Shown: piece by piece, positions 16,827 through 25,971 of the stretch
Numbering within the stretch: the first letter of the stretch is position 1
Layout of the letters: each line of letters begins with the position of its first letter
Assembly: GCA_023284085.1 (NCBI GenBank)
Contig: JAKVHY010000030.1
Location: forward strand, 1-64,000
Source of the DNA: Shewanella benthica
GTDB taxonomy: Bacteria > Pseudomonadota > Gammaproteobacteria > Enterobacterales > Shewanellaceae
Direction: 5' to 3'
DNA length: 64,000 nucleotides
The notes under the pieces: model-generated
What the model was told of the DNA's origin: nothing
The model's input: the letters and a program-made list of their open reading frames with translations, nothing else
Database searches by the model: none
Program-made: the position numbers and the translations under genes

Positions 16827-18794
16827 ATGAATAGATCTAAGCTTGCCCTCTTGGTAGCATTTTCTCTAGTTTTACCTCACTCGAGTATTGCTGCTACTCA
16901 GTCAAAATCCGCCAGCCAATATACCAAGGAAGCCAATGCGGCAGTACTTAAGGCCTTGCCCTTCAGTGACAGACAAGATTTTGAAAATGCCCAACGGGGC
17001 TTTATCGCCAAACCTGATACTGTCACCATCAAGGATGCTCAGGGCAATGTGGTCTGGGATCTGGAGCAGTACAAGACCTTCATCAGTATCGATAAGGACG
17101 CGCCCGATACGGTTAACCCGAGTCTATGGCGAAATGCTCAGCTTGTGATCCAACATGGTCTATTTAAGGTCACAGACAACATCTATCAAATTCGCGGCTT
17201 CGATCTATCCAACATCACCTTTATCAAAGGTAAAACAGGCTGGATTGTCTTCGACCCACTTATCTCGCCTGAAACTGCGAAAGCTGCGCTGGACTTTATT
17301 AATGAACAGTTAGGGGAGCGTCCGGTTGTGGCTATCATCTATAGCCATAGCCATATCGATCATTACGGCGGTGCAACAGGAATTGCTACCGCAGAGCAAG
17401 TTGCGTCTGGAGAGGTGCAAATTATCTCACCCGAGCACTTTACCGAGCATGCAGTCTCAGAAAATGTGATTGCGGGGAACGCCATGGGACGCCGCGCCAT
17501 ATACATGTACGGTGCCATGCTCCCCCGCAATGCTAAAGGCGGCGTCAATGGTGGTCTGGGAATGACAGTCTCGACCGGACTCGCTGGCCTATTATTACCT
17601 AGCCATGAAATCACCAAAACCGGTGAGAAACTCAGTATCGATGGGGTCAAAATGGAGTTTCAGCTCACGCCTGGCAGTGAGGCTCCAGCCGAAATGAATA
17701 CCTGGTTTCCTGATATGAAAGCACTCTGGATGGCAGAAAACTCCACCAATACCATGCATAACATCTTGACCCTGCGCGGTGCTCAGGTGCGAGATGCATT
17801 GATTTGGGCCAGCTTTCTCGACGAAACCATCGACACCTGGGGCAGTCAGGCTGAAGTTAAATTTCAGAGTCATCACTGGCCGGTATGGGACACTGAAAAC
17901 ATCATTCCCTACTTTAAAAAGCAGCGGGATATCTACAAGTTTACCCATGACCAATCGGTACGTCTGATGAACCAAGGTTATACAGGTGAAGAGATCTCCG
18001 AGATGCTCACCTTACCTGCCGAGCTGGAACAAAATTGGCCGACTCGCGGTTACTACGGCACCCTTCGCCATAATAGCCGCGCCGTGTATCAAAAATATAT
18101 GGGCTGGTATAACGGTAATCCCTCAAACCTCAATAACCTGCCGCCTGAGATGGTAGCGAAAAAGTACGTGGAGTTTATGGGCGGCGAAGCCTCAGTGATT
18201 AAACAATCCCAGGCCTCATTCGATAAAGGAGAGTATCGCTGGGTTGCTGAAGTGATGAAACATGCCGTGTTTGCTAACCCTAAGAGTCAGCCAGCTAAAG
18301 AGTTGTTGGCCGATGCTCTCGAGCAACTTGGTTATCAGGCCGAATCAGGTCCATGGCGATCTGTGTATCTACAAGGTGCCTATGAGCTGAGAAACGGTGT
18401 TCCATCGGCAGGAGGCACCCAAACGGCAACGCCTGATACCATTCGCGCCATGACCCCGGATATGCTATTTGATTTCTTAGCGGTCAGACTCGACTCGGCA
18501 AAAGCGGCGGGTAAAGTGTTTGATATCAATATCGACTTTACCGATCTTAAGAGCAAGTACACCTTAACGGTAGAAAATGCCGTTCTGCACCACAGCAAAA
18601 ACCAAGTAAAAGAGCCTGATGTCGCTTTAGTGATGTCGATGAAAACCATGAACAGTATTCAGCTTAAAGAATTCACCTTCGATCAAGCCATCAAAAATGG
18701 CTCAGTGAAGATAAGTGGCGACAAGAAACAATTTATGGAGTTTCTCGGTATGCTGGATGACTTCAACTTCTGGTTTAACATAGTCACGCCATAA
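16827..18794 (+). CDS. SdsA-type alkyl sulfatase
   Basis: A periplasmic zinc hydrolase that cleaves alkyl sulfate esters such as dodecyl sulfate, releasing sulfate and alcohol. It has a signal peptide (LALLVAFSLVLPHSSIAA), a metallo-beta-lactamase domain with 'YSHSHIDHYGG' (HxHxDH, about residues 172-180), an alkylsulfatase dimerisation domain (about 390-530, 'DKGEYRWVAEVMKHAVFA') and a C-terminal sterol-carrier-like domain (about 545-655, 'TVENAVLHH'). Length 655 aa matches Pseudomonas SdsA1 (about 658). AAAAGGAA lies 7 bases upstream of the start. It is monocistronic; the GMC oxidoreductase converges on it and might act on released alcohols, which is inference only. Confidence 0.94.
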   Translation: MNRSKLALLVAFSLVLPHSSIAATQSKSASQYTKEANAAVLKALPFSDRQDFENAQRGFIAKPDTVTIKDAQGNVVWDLEQYKTFISIDKDAPDTVNPSLWRNAQLVIQHGLFKVTDNIYQIRGFDLSNITFIKGKTGWIVFDPLISPETAKAALDFINEQLGERPVVAIIYSHSHIDHYGGATGIATAEQVASGEVQIISPEHFTEHAVSENVIAGNAMGRRAIYMYGAMLPRNAKGGVNGGLGMTVSTGLAGLLLPSHEITKTGEKLSIDGVKMEFQLTPGSEAPAEMNTWFPDMKALWMAENSTNTMHNILTLRGAQVRDALIWASFLDETIDTWGSQAEVKFQSHHWPVWDTENIIPYFKKQRDIYKFTHDQSVRLMNQGYTGEEISEMLTLPAELEQNWPTRGYYGTLRHNSRAVYQKYMGWYNGNPSNLNNLPPEMVAKKYVEFMGGEASVIKQSQASFDKGEYRWVAEVMKHAVFANPKSQPAKELLADALEQLGYQAESGPWRSVYLQGAYELRNGVPSAGGTQTATPDTIRAMTPDMLFDFLAVRLDSAKAAGKVFDINIDFTDLKSKYTLTVENAVLHHSKNQVKEPDVALVMSMKTMNSIQLKEFTFDQAIKNGSVKISGDKKQFMEFLGMLDDFNFWFNIVTP

Positions 18795-18801
18795 TAAAAG
18801 G

Positions 18802-18834
18802 CGTCCTAGGAACTAGGTTCTAGTTCCTAGGACG
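18802..18834. repeat. Heptad array forming a 13-bp hairpin
   Basis: Four in-phase units (18806-18833; CTAGGAA, CTAGGTT and related) whose outer arms are perfectly complementary over 13 bp around a 7-base loop. It lies between the convergent alkylsulfatase and the GMC gene copies and could act as a bidirectional terminator. Confidence 0.9.
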
Positions 18835-19131
18835 TCGCGCTAAAATCTTGTCTGCGACCCGAAACGCATTAGCATAAATCGTAAAGGTTGGGGTCACACT
18901 GCCTCCCGTTAAAGCCATAAATCACCTTACTTGGGCCTTCTCAAGTCGCGCTAAAATCTTATCTGCTACCCGAAACGCATTAGCATAAATGGTAAAGGTT
19001 GGGGTCACACTGCCTCCCATTAAAGCCATAAATTAACTTACTTTCGCCTTCTCAAGTCGCGCTAAAATCTTGTCTGCTACCCGAAACGCATTAGCATAAA
19101 TCGTAAAGGTTGGGGTCACGCTACCTCCATT
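18835..19131 (-). repeat. Tandem 111-bp repeats: three copies of the GMC gene 3' end
   Basis: Copy 1 spans 18835-18945 and copy 2 spans 18946-19056, while the native gene 3' end starts at 19057. The spacing is exactly 111 bp (37 codons) each time. Each extra copy still encodes, on the minus strand, MAL(M/T) followed by GGSVTPTFTIYANAFRVADK. Copy 2 ends LEKAQVR-stop; copy 1 runs into the heptad array and stops. Copies differ at a few positions only. Confidence 0.95.
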
Positions 19132-20724
19132 GGGCATAAATGAACCGTCGGTCACATAGAGGTTATCGCAGTCATGTACTCGGCAGTTTTTGTCTAATAC
19201 TGAGGTTTTAGGATCATTGCCGAAACGACAGCCACCAGCGACTAAGTTAGAGGTTGGCTGAGTAAACACATTGCCCCAGGCTTGATGGGCCCCCATGGCT
19301 TTCATCACTTCAACGCCGCGATCCACCAGATACTGAGCCACCTTCTCATCATGGGAATGAAAACCGGCCCTGACTTTGGCAACGCTCTGACCCCAGCGGT
19401 CTTTCTCTACCGGGTCCAGACTGACATAGCATTCATCATTAGTAAGCCAGTCACAGAAGACTTCGAACTTAACGTCTTTCGACTTGGTGAAGTGGGATTT
19501 TATCTTCTGTTTCAGCGCTGTGCCCCACAGCAGGTTTTCCCCTTGCCACTTAAGGCTGGCAGTCTCGCCAGTTGGCGATGGTGGATCGAAGACAAAATCG
19601 AGTGTGCCACCTTTTATTGGTTTAGATGAGATTGCTTTATCGTCGATCTCATACCAATCCTGCAGGGCACGATTGAAAAATGGACCACGAATTTTAAGCT
19701 GCTTGGCCTCAAACTCCTTGAGCTTATCCATCTCAAACACACCATGACCCGTGCCACCGGCGCAGCAGTGCAGGTTTTTCCCCACCTGCTGATAGCGATT
19801 TCCTATACCACTGGGATGTTTGTCGCCAGTGCTACTGAGTAACAGTCGGGCACTCTCAATGGAGTAACAGGCCACCACAAACAGCTTAGCCGTAACACGC
19901 TTTGGGCTGTCTTCATCGGCCAGATCGAAATAATCCGCCGAGATAACGTTTCCAGACTCATCGGTATTGAGGCGGTACACCTTAGCCTGAGTGACTAGCT
20001 CACAATTGCCAGTTTTTACAGCCGCATCAAGCAAGGCTGCACGAGAGCTAGCCTTCGCACCGGAATGACAGCCATAATTGCCACAATAACCTGAGTATTC
20101 ACAGCTTTTTCGGCCGTTGAAGGGGATAGAGAGAATACCGCGAGCCATGGGTAAGGGGTGCAGCTTTAACCCCTTACAGGCGGCATCGAAGCGCTGAGCG
20201 ACAGGATGCTCTGCGGTCGGTGGAAAGGGGAAGTCTATGGTCGAACGAGGCTCTAACTGCGGATGCTTTACCACTTTACCTGAGACGCCAATCACCTGTT
20301 CCACCTTGGTATAGTAAGGCTCGAGATCATCATAGCTAATGGGCCAATCGACATTGTTAGCACCTTCAATGTCACCATATTCAGTGACTAATCTAAAATC
20401 CTGAGGCTTGAGACGATGAAAGTAAGCGCTCATGAAATTAGTCGCGCCGCCGACAATATTGCCGCCCCAAAACTGAGCCGTAGTGTCAGATGACCAAATG
20501 TCATCACCATTAGGCTCCTCTAGTACATGGCGCTCGTCCTTAAATTGTGAGCGAAACACGCTATGGCGACCCAATTGCTCATCTTTAAAGAAATCATTTT
20601 CCTTAAACCAGTTACCCTTCTCCAACACACCGACCTTATAGCCCGCCTTTGCTAACTCATAGGCGATAGGCCCCGCGCCAGCACCGCTGCCAACGATACA
20701 GATATCAAAATTTTGCTTACTCAT
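19033..20724 (-). CDS. GMC-family FAD oxidoreductase, catalytic subunit
   Basis: Flavin-dependent dehydrogenase of the glucose-methanol-choline family, similar to the large subunit of membrane gluconate/sugar dehydrogenases; the substrate is unknown. FAD motif 'ICIVGSGAGAGPIAYELA' lies at the N-terminus with 'VGVLEKG', and the GMC signature 'GGNIVGGATNFMSAYFHRL' follows. The C-terminal GMC block has 'LYVTDGSFMPNGG' and 'SVTPTFTIYANAFRVADKI'. AGGAGATG precedes the start. The upstream gene encodes a gluconate dehydrogenase subunit 3-like partner 24 bp away, so a two-subunit complex is expected. A cytochrome subunit is not in the window. The 3' end is tandemly duplicated downstream. Confidence 0.9.
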   Translation of the reverse strand: MSKQNFDICIVGSGAGAGPIAYELAKAGYKVGVLEKGNWFKENDFFKDEQLGRHSVFRSQFKDERHVLEEPNGDDIWSSDTTAQFWGGNIVGGATNFMSAYFHRLKPQDFRLVTEYGDIEGANNVDWPISYDDLEPYYTKVEQVIGVSGKVVKHPQLEPRSTIDFPFPPTAEHPVAQRFDAACKGLKLHPLPMARGILSIPFNGRKSCEYSGYCGNYGCHSGAKASSRAALLDAAVKTGNCELVTQAKVYRLNTDESGNVISADYFDLADEDSPKRVTAKLFVVACYSIESARLLLSSTGDKHPSGIGNRYQQVGKNLHCCAGGTGHGVFEMDKLKEFEAKQLKIRGPFFNRALQDWYEIDDKAISSKPIKGGTLDFVFDPPSPTGETASLKWQGENLLWGTALKQKIKSHFTKSKDVKFEVFCDWLTNDECYVSLDPVEKDRWGQSVAKVRAGFHSHDEKVAQYLVDRGVEVMKAMGAHQAWGNVFTQPTSNLVAGGCRFGNDPKTSVLDKNCRVHDCDNLYVTDGSFMPNGGSVTPTFTIYANAFRVADKILARLEKAKVS

Positions 20725-20747
20725 GCCATCTCCTGCTCTGCTGTCAG

Positions 20748-21416
20748 CTAGCTAAAATCTAAATAGGTTTTGCCCTGAACCGGACGTGGGAAACCAGGCT
20801 GATGGCCCAGCCATTGCCAGCCGATACCATCGGTATTACCACCATAGATAGGGTCTAAAGTCAGAGACTCGAGTAAATAATAGAGCAGCAAAGATAACCA
20901 GTTCTCACCGGCGCGACTCTTGGCTATCTGTTTAAGTACGGTATCTTGCGCACTCATCCCTAGTTTGATGAAGCTAGCGCCCTGGGTCGATTTTGCTAAC
21001 TCTTCGAGCCAACCAACACCACGCAAGATAAATGCCCTGTCGCCATCGGCTAAGTTGTCAGGATCATCGAGTGCCCAGCTGAGATATCTAAATGCGTTAA
21101 GATCTTTTGCCGAAGGTCCATCGCCATCATCGGGAAATAACTGCATCTGCACAGCTTCAACCACTGCTTGCTGATGGGAACTAAAGCTTGCATCACTGCC
21201 CTTCTCCTCACGATTGACCTCATCAGCGGCAGCAACTACCGAGGGCTTAGCACCAATCAAGCCGAGTAAAACCGCGGCTGCACCTGTTTGTCTTAAAAAG
21301 GCTCTGCGGTTAAGGCCGCTACTAAAGGTACTGACTAACTCAGGTTTGCTTGACCCCGATTTTAACGGCTTATCTTTTAATTGTGCCTCAGTTAACGAGG
21401 TATCTTTTTTCAACAT
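20748..21416 (-). CDS. Gluconate 2-dehydrogenase subunit 3 family protein (Tat substrate)
   Basis: The small subunit partner of GMC dehydrogenases (PF13618 type), which stabilises and exports the flavoprotein. A twin-arginine signal (NRRAFLRQTGAAAVLLGLIG) is about residues 36-55, preceded by an unusually long n-region. 'LFPDDGDGPSAKDLNAFRYL' and the 'WLSLLLYYLLESLTLDPIYGG' closing region fit the family. The start at 21416 has AAGGAG 6 bases upstream; a frame 14 codons longer has none. First gene of a two-gene operon with the GMC subunit. Because the GMC protein lacks its own signal, it probably crosses the membrane together with this protein. Confidence 0.88.
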   Translation of the reverse strand: MLKKDTSLTEAQLKDKPLKSGSSKPELVSTFSSGLNRRAFLRQTGAAAVLLGLIGAKPSVVAAADEVNREEKGSDASFSSHQQAVVEAVQMQLFPDDGDGPSAKDLNAFRYLSWALDDPDNLADGDRAFILRGVGWLEELAKSTQGASFIKLGMSAQDTVLKQIAKSRAGENWLSLLLYYLLESLTLDPIYGGNTDGIGWQWLGHQPGFPRPVQGKTYLDFS

Positions 21417-21741
21417 ACGCTCTCCTTGAAACCAATCAACAATGACATGACAAGCCACCCAGAAATCCCTCTCGCCATCCTTCTCTTCATCACATGCGCC
21501 TAAATATTATTCATTACAGACATCTATTACTCACAGCAGACCGTAAGCACTAATAAAACCATTCAAGTTAAATGAGTTTTGCATCTTTTATTGATTTAGA
21601 ACAATTTTTAACAAGCATCATGGACTCTCCCTATTAAACACTGAGTATTTTCTCGCGCTCCTTGGAAGTAGGCGCTCAAAGTCAGGTCGAAAGATGGGTA
21701 TTTTCAACCTTTTGCTACGCTGGGGAATTTAAGCTAACCTG
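21417..21741. other. Divergent intergenic region, nothing identified
   Basis: AT-rich gap between the gluconate dehydrogenase-like operon and the next plus-strand gene. No RNA, repeat or operator was recognised. Confidence 0.5.
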
Positions 21742-22158
21742 ATGTTGTCAAAGACTAGAGTCACCCATTTAGCAAGGGCACGATTGCGCAATATGAAAAG
21801 AAGATTAGGGTTAGCTTTTTGTTTTATGATTATTGTAAGCGGTATCGCTTATCACTTTCTCTCGCCGCAAATTTTTGTCAGAAATCACTCTGACAGAAAC
21901 TTTTACCAAGTTATTTTTAACCTGCCGACAAGCCAGATCACCTTTGAGCCCGTCAAGGCTAATAGCCGCCAAACCATCTATTTTTCCCCTCAGGAGAAAA
22001 CAGGCCTAGTCACCTATCAACTGATTGCAATTAATGGCGATCAGGTGGCACAAGGACATATAAAATATCAATTTGACGACAACTCATCTCAGTTAGGCAC
22101 TAAGCTCAGCTTCATCATAGATAAGCAATATCGAATCAGTTTTAGTGGCAATAATTAA
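21742..22158 (+). CDS. Hypothetical membrane-anchored protein
   Basis: A short basic N-terminus (RLRNMKRRLG) is followed by one transmembrane helix (LAFCFMIIVSGIAYHFL) and a beta-rich extracytoplasmic domain (IFVRNHSDRNFYQVIFNLP ... KLSFIIDKQYRISFS) that looks like an immunoglobulin-type fold, although no family is recognised. The most likely start is ATG 21793 (MKRRLG), but no ribosome site settles it. It is transcribed alone and converges on the scs block. Confidence 0.6.
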   Translation: MLSKTRVTHLARARLRNMKRRLGLAFCFMIIVSGIAYHFLSPQIFVRNHSDRNFYQVIFNLPTSQITFEPVKANSRQTIYFSPQEKTGLVTYQLIAINGDQVAQGHIKYQFDDNSSQLGTKLSFIIDKQYRISFSGNN

Positions 22159-22175
22159 CCAGCAATAATTAACCG

Positions 22176-22207
22176 AAAATAAAAGGCGATATCTAAGCGA
22201 TATCGCC
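22176..22207 (-). terminator. Terminator of the scs block
   Basis: A perfect 9-bp stem GGCGATATC/GATATCGCC with 5-base loop is followed by TTTTATTTT on the minus strand. The same hairpin could also end the plus-strand hypothetical gene. Confidence 0.8.
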
Positions 22208-22236
22208 CCTCATTAATTCAACAAAAAATGATGCAG

Positions 22237-22791
22237 CTATGACAAGAGCATGCGCCACCACATCCCAGGTAGGCTAGTGAAACCTGTTGTGTAGTGTTTC
22301 AGCTCACCATCTTTAAACACCATCAAGGTCGGCGTCAACTGCACCGACCAATCACGGGCAATGTCATTATTGCTGTCGTTGATAGTCTCAAACTCATAGC
22401 CCTTATGCTGAAGATATTTAACCATCTTGTCATCGGGTCCCGAGTTCATCGCAACTGTGACTACTGGGTACATGCTGGCCATAGTATCCACAGCCGGACT
22501 GACAAAGTTACACACCGGACACCAGGTTCCCCAGAAATACACCAATACCGCCTGATCTTGGCTCAAAGCATCAATATCGATATCTGTCCCGGATAAGGTT
22601 ATGCCTTTGATATCCGGCAGGTTATCCCTTGGAATATCCTTACCACGCCAGATGTCCATCACTCCGGTGATCACTATGGCAAACAGCATAAACAGGGCTA
22701 TTTGCTTAAGCCAGCCGAAGGCCCTTCTCAGAGGAGTGACCCCCACGGTATCAAGCTTATTCTTATCATTGTCCTTATCTAGGTCACTCAT
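22237..22791 (-). CDS. scsD: ScsD-like membrane-anchored thioredoxin-fold protein
   Basis: Inner-membrane-tethered disulfide oxidoreductase of the suppressor-of-copper-sensitivity system. One transmembrane helix (IALFMLFAIVITGVM, about 31-46) is followed by a periplasmic thioredoxin domain with 'FWGTWCPVC' (cysteines at 91 and 94) and cis-Pro 'LTPTLMVF'. Length 184 aa fits. Its ATG overlaps the stop codon of scsC (TAATG), so translation is coupled. It is the last gene of the minus-strand block. Confidence 0.88.
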   Translation of the reverse strand: MSDLDKDNDKNKLDTVGVTPLRRAFGWLKQIALFMLFAIVITGVMDIWRGKDIPRDNLPDIKGITLSGTDIDIDALSQDQAVLVYFWGTWCPVCNFVSPAVDTMASMYPVVTVAMNSGPDDKMVKYLQHKGYEFETINDSNNDIARDWSVQLTPTLMVFKDGELKHYTTGFTSLPGMWWRMLLS

Positions 22792-23639
22792 TAGCCTTTG
22801 GCCTCAATCACTTCTTCAAGCTGCTCTTTGAGCACATCATAAGACACAAGTCCTGGAATAACCTTGTCGCCAAAAATCATGCTTGGGGTACCGCCTATGC
22901 CTAAGTTCCTCATCAGAGAAATGTTGTCATGTACCATCTCGTCGACTCGAGAGTCCGTCTTTCCTAACCATTGCTCGGTATCGGTGAGCTTAGCGACTTT
23001 AGCGATAGATGCTGAGTCGAGTCTACGTGGACTCGACATCAACATATCTTTCAACTTTATGTACTTCTCAGGCTCGTTAAGCCAGACCGTCTGCGCCAGC
23101 TCCACCGCCAGTTCAGAACCTTCTCCCTGCAGCGGCACCATCTTGATGATGATCTTCAGCTGAGGAAACTCTTCGATAAGCTTATTGAGCGAGGGTTCAA
23201 TTTTCTTGCAATAAGGGCAATTGAAATCGGTAAAATACACCATAGTGATCTCAGGGTTTTCAGCTCCTTTCCAGGGGTCACTCTTCGTTTCATACATGGC
23301 GCTATAGTTCTCATCCAGAGCCGTCTGCTTGGCAGAGTTCGCCCCTAACTGCTCACGAGTCTGCAGCGCTATGATGGCTTCCTTCAAGAGTTCAGGATCA
23401 TTAATCAAGGCATCCTTGATAATGGTTCTGACATCTTGCTCTTGCTGAGCCGTTAAACTTGTCACCTCGGCGTGGACCGGAGAGATGAATGACAGCTGTG
23501 ATGCTACCAAGAGCGCAGAAGCGGTAATGCCAGACACGGCAATAAACTGCAGTTTTCTTGATTGCATCAGCTTTAGCGGGCTAAATTTATGCAACTTAGG
23601 CTCATTGGACTGGCTATTTAACTTAGATACTGATTTCAT
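22791..23639 (-). CDS. scsC: ScsC-like DsbA-family periplasmic protein
   Basis: Periplasmic thiol-disulfide isomerase or copper-handling protein of the DsbA superfamily. A long N-terminal leader precedes a hydrophobic export segment (FIAVSGITASALLVASQLSF, about 32-51); the oligomerisation helix region (about 60-110) is followed by the thioredoxin/DsbA domain with 'FTDFNCPYCKKIEPSL' (CPYC at 141-144) and cis-Pro 'GGTPSMIFG'. It is probably kept reduced by ScsB. AGGAATAT precedes the start. Confidence 0.88.
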   Translation of the reverse strand: MKSVSKLNSQSNEPKLHKFSPLKLMQSRKLQFIAVSGITASALLVASQLSFISPVHAEVTSLTAQQEQDVRTIIKDALINDPELLKEAIIALQTREQLGANSAKQTALDENYSAMYETKSDPWKGAENPEITMVYFTDFNCPYCKKIEPSLNKLIEEFPQLKIIIKMVPLQGEGSELAVELAQTVWLNEPEKYIKLKDMLMSSPRRLDSASIAKVAKLTDTEQWLGKTDSRVDEMVHDNISLMRNLGIGGTPSMIFGDKVIPGLVSYDVLKEQLEEVIEAKG

Positions 23640-23754
23640 CTGATATTCCTAATACTTTGGCTGGCTCAAGATGACTAACTGCATCACCTTGAGCCATAAA
23701 TGCGTTTAATTAACCTGTGTCTAATTTAGGTAAAACACACGAACACTCACAAGC

Positions 23755-25872
23755 TTATTGTTTAATTCTCTGCTCGGCCGCAGCCGTAGGTGCTGTCGAT
23801 GCACGCTCAATCGCGGCTAACACCCCTTGTGTAGATAAGATCACAGGTAACTGGATGCCATTGGGTGCCCCAGGGCCGTAAACCACATTAAATGGCACAC
23901 CGAAACGGTTATGCCTCTGCAAATAGTTAGTGATGTACTCGGATGGCTTAGTCCAATCTCCTTTCATGATCAGAAGATTGTCTTGCTTGAGCTGACTATA
24001 GACGGGATCTTGCAATATCACCCCCACCTTATTGGCCTTACAGCTGATACACCAGTCGGCTGTCACATCGACAAAAATCGTCTTACCCTCGGCCACTTGC
24101 TCGGCTATCACCTCTTCGTTTAATGGAGTCCACACCAGATCTGTGGGCAAGGGTTTCGCCCATTGCTCTGATGTCATAAAGGCGCCTATGGCGGCAAAGA
24201 TAAGCGTGATACTAAACGTCGCCACAACTGCGGCGGAGCCAATCGTTTTTGCCATAAAGATGAAGAAGGTCACCAACAAGACAGCTGCTGCGACAAACAG
24301 ATAGCCAGCAGGTAGGAAATTGCTCAATAGACTGATGAGCCACAAACTAGTGATCAGCAGTAATACCGAGAAGATGACCTTAGTCACACTCATCCAGCGA
24401 CCGGGTTTAGGGAAGTAGTTGGCGATCTGAGGGAACGCCGCCACCAACAACCAAGGTAGGGCCATGCCCAAAGCCAAGGCGGTGAAGATCACCAACAGGC
24501 TGATGGTATCTGCGCCAAGGGCAAAGGCTACCGCAGTACCAAGAAATGGTGCACTACAAGGCGTCGCCAATAAGGTCGCAAACATCCCCTGAAGGAAATG
24601 CCCCCTATTGTTATTGCCCCCGGTTGTCGCCAGCTTAGTTTGCAGACTCGAAGGCAGGTTGATCTCAAATGCACCAAGCATATTGATGGCAAATATTGAG
24701 GTCACCAGGGCCATAAAGCCGATAAACCAAGGGTTTTGGAACTGCACCCCCCAACCTATCGCCTGTCCGGTAAACTTGAGCATCAGGATAAAGCCCGCCA
24801 GTAACCAGAAAGAGACCAAGATCCCTAGCGCCGAGGCGATAAATTGCTGACGAATTTGATTACGTTCAAGATCCGGCGCCGCGATCACTGAGCTTAACTT
24901 CATGCCAAGTACGGGTAACACGCAGGGCATAACATTGAGTATCAAGCCACCAATCAAGGCAATAAGCATCATTTTAAGCAAAGATGAGCCCTGGGCGATG
25001 ATTTGGGTTGGTTTCACCTCAGATGAGTATTCCAACGCACGCTGGGAATCGACCACAGTGACATGCAAACTTTTACCCAGTAATTCAGGCTCACCCAGCC
25101 AGCTGCTACCATCGAAGATAGCGACGATTTTCTCGGCTTCACCGACATCGACAGCTTCTCTCTTGTTGACACTCACTAGCTTGAAAACCGTGTCCGGCTC
25201 ACCATCTATGATCAGCTTAGGCTGACGCCAGTTAGTACCGTCGAGCACCACTTCCAGCTGTGACTTGCCACTGTCCCAACCTAGCTTGATTGCGGAGTCG
25301 GCGTCTTGTGCAGTCACCTTCAATGGCACACTAGAAACCGCCCTGTTATAGGCGAACATGGCATCTGTGTCGGCCTTAAGAATACCAGGCTCGATATCCA
25401 AGTTGATCTCATAATCCGTGAGCACACAAATGGTGGTACACGAAGACAAGGTGAACTTGCCATGCAGTCGAGTATCGGCTTCAATATCATCTAAGATCAG
25501 CAGCAAGGGAAAAGTGACTTCCCCTTGATAACCAAAAGTCTGCATGCCTAGCAAGGAAAACTGCTGCGGTGCCGGCCATGACCAATCCACGTTCTCTAGA
25601 TTCGTGGACTTGTCCCACTTAATACTAGGGGCAATTCCTCCCTCTCCTGGGCTACGCCAATAGGTCTTCCAGTCCCCATCAAGCTTAACTTCGAGTACCG
25701 CGGGCATAGCCTTAGTGACTGGATCTAGCTCCCCGGTCAACATCAAGCGCACCTTCACTGGCGGATGATTGGGGTTAGTTATCCAGCCAGTGGAAGCGGC
25801 AACCGCCATCTGGCTTGCACTTAAAGACAATAAGACACATAAAGCCAACAACATTGATTTAATAGACTTCAA
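23755..25872 (-). CDS. scsB: ScsB-like DsbD-family thiol reductase
   Basis: Transmembrane electron shuttle that passes reducing power from cytosolic thioredoxin to periplasmic ScsC. It has a signal peptide, a large N-terminal periplasmic domain (about 30-290), eight or so membrane helices with the redox cysteines in 'NVMPCVLPVLGMK' and 'LLATPCSAPFLG', and a C-terminal thioredoxin domain with 'VTADWCISCKANK'. 705 aa is right for ScsB. The start is TTG at 25872 with AAGGAG 7 bases upstream; MKSIKSMLLAL then gives a good signal sequence. Order scsB-scsC-scsD is conserved with enteric scs loci; scsA is absent here. Confidence 0.9.
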   Translation of the reverse strand: MKSIKSMLLALCVLLSLSASQMAVAASTGWITNPNHPPVKVRLMLTGELDPVTKAMPAVLEVKLDGDWKTYWRSPGEGGIAPSIKWDKSTNLENVDWSWPAPQQFSLLGMQTFGYQGEVTFPLLLILDDIEADTRLHGKFTLSSCTTICVLTDYEINLDIEPGILKADTDAMFAYNRAVSSVPLKVTAQDADSAIKLGWDSGKSQLEVVLDGTNWRQPKLIIDGEPDTVFKLVSVNKREAVDVGEAEKIVAIFDGSSWLGEPELLGKSLHVTVVDSQRALEYSSEVKPTQIIAQGSSLLKMMLIALIGGLILNVMPCVLPVLGMKLSSVIAAPDLERNQIRQQFIASALGILVSFWLLAGFILMLKFTGQAIGWGVQFQNPWFIGFMALVTSIFAINMLGAFEINLPSSLQTKLATTGGNNNRGHFLQGMFATLLATPCSAPFLGTAVAFALGADTISLLVIFTALALGMALPWLLVAAFPQIANYFPKPGRWMSVTKVIFSVLLLITSLWLISLLSNFLPAGYLFVAAAVLLVTFFIFMAKTIGSAAVVATFSITLIFAAIGAFMTSEQWAKPLPTDLVWTPLNEEVIAEQVAEGKTIFVDVTADWCISCKANKVGVILQDPVYSQLKQDNLLIMKGDWTKPSEYITNYLQRHNRFGVPFNVVYGPGAPNGIQLPVILSTQGVLAAIERASTAPTAAAEQRIKQ

Positions 25873-25971
25873 TTGACTCTCCTTTTAACGTTAGATGTTG
25901 ATACTTAAATTCAAATTGTTTGTTCAGTCGCATGTTCAATTTATTACTCAAAATAATAGTCATAGTCATCT

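Noticed and set aside
18835..19056. Extra GMC 3' copies as independent small genes
   Set aside because: They are tandem duplicates of a C-terminal segment with no ribosome site or complete domain; treated as repeats.
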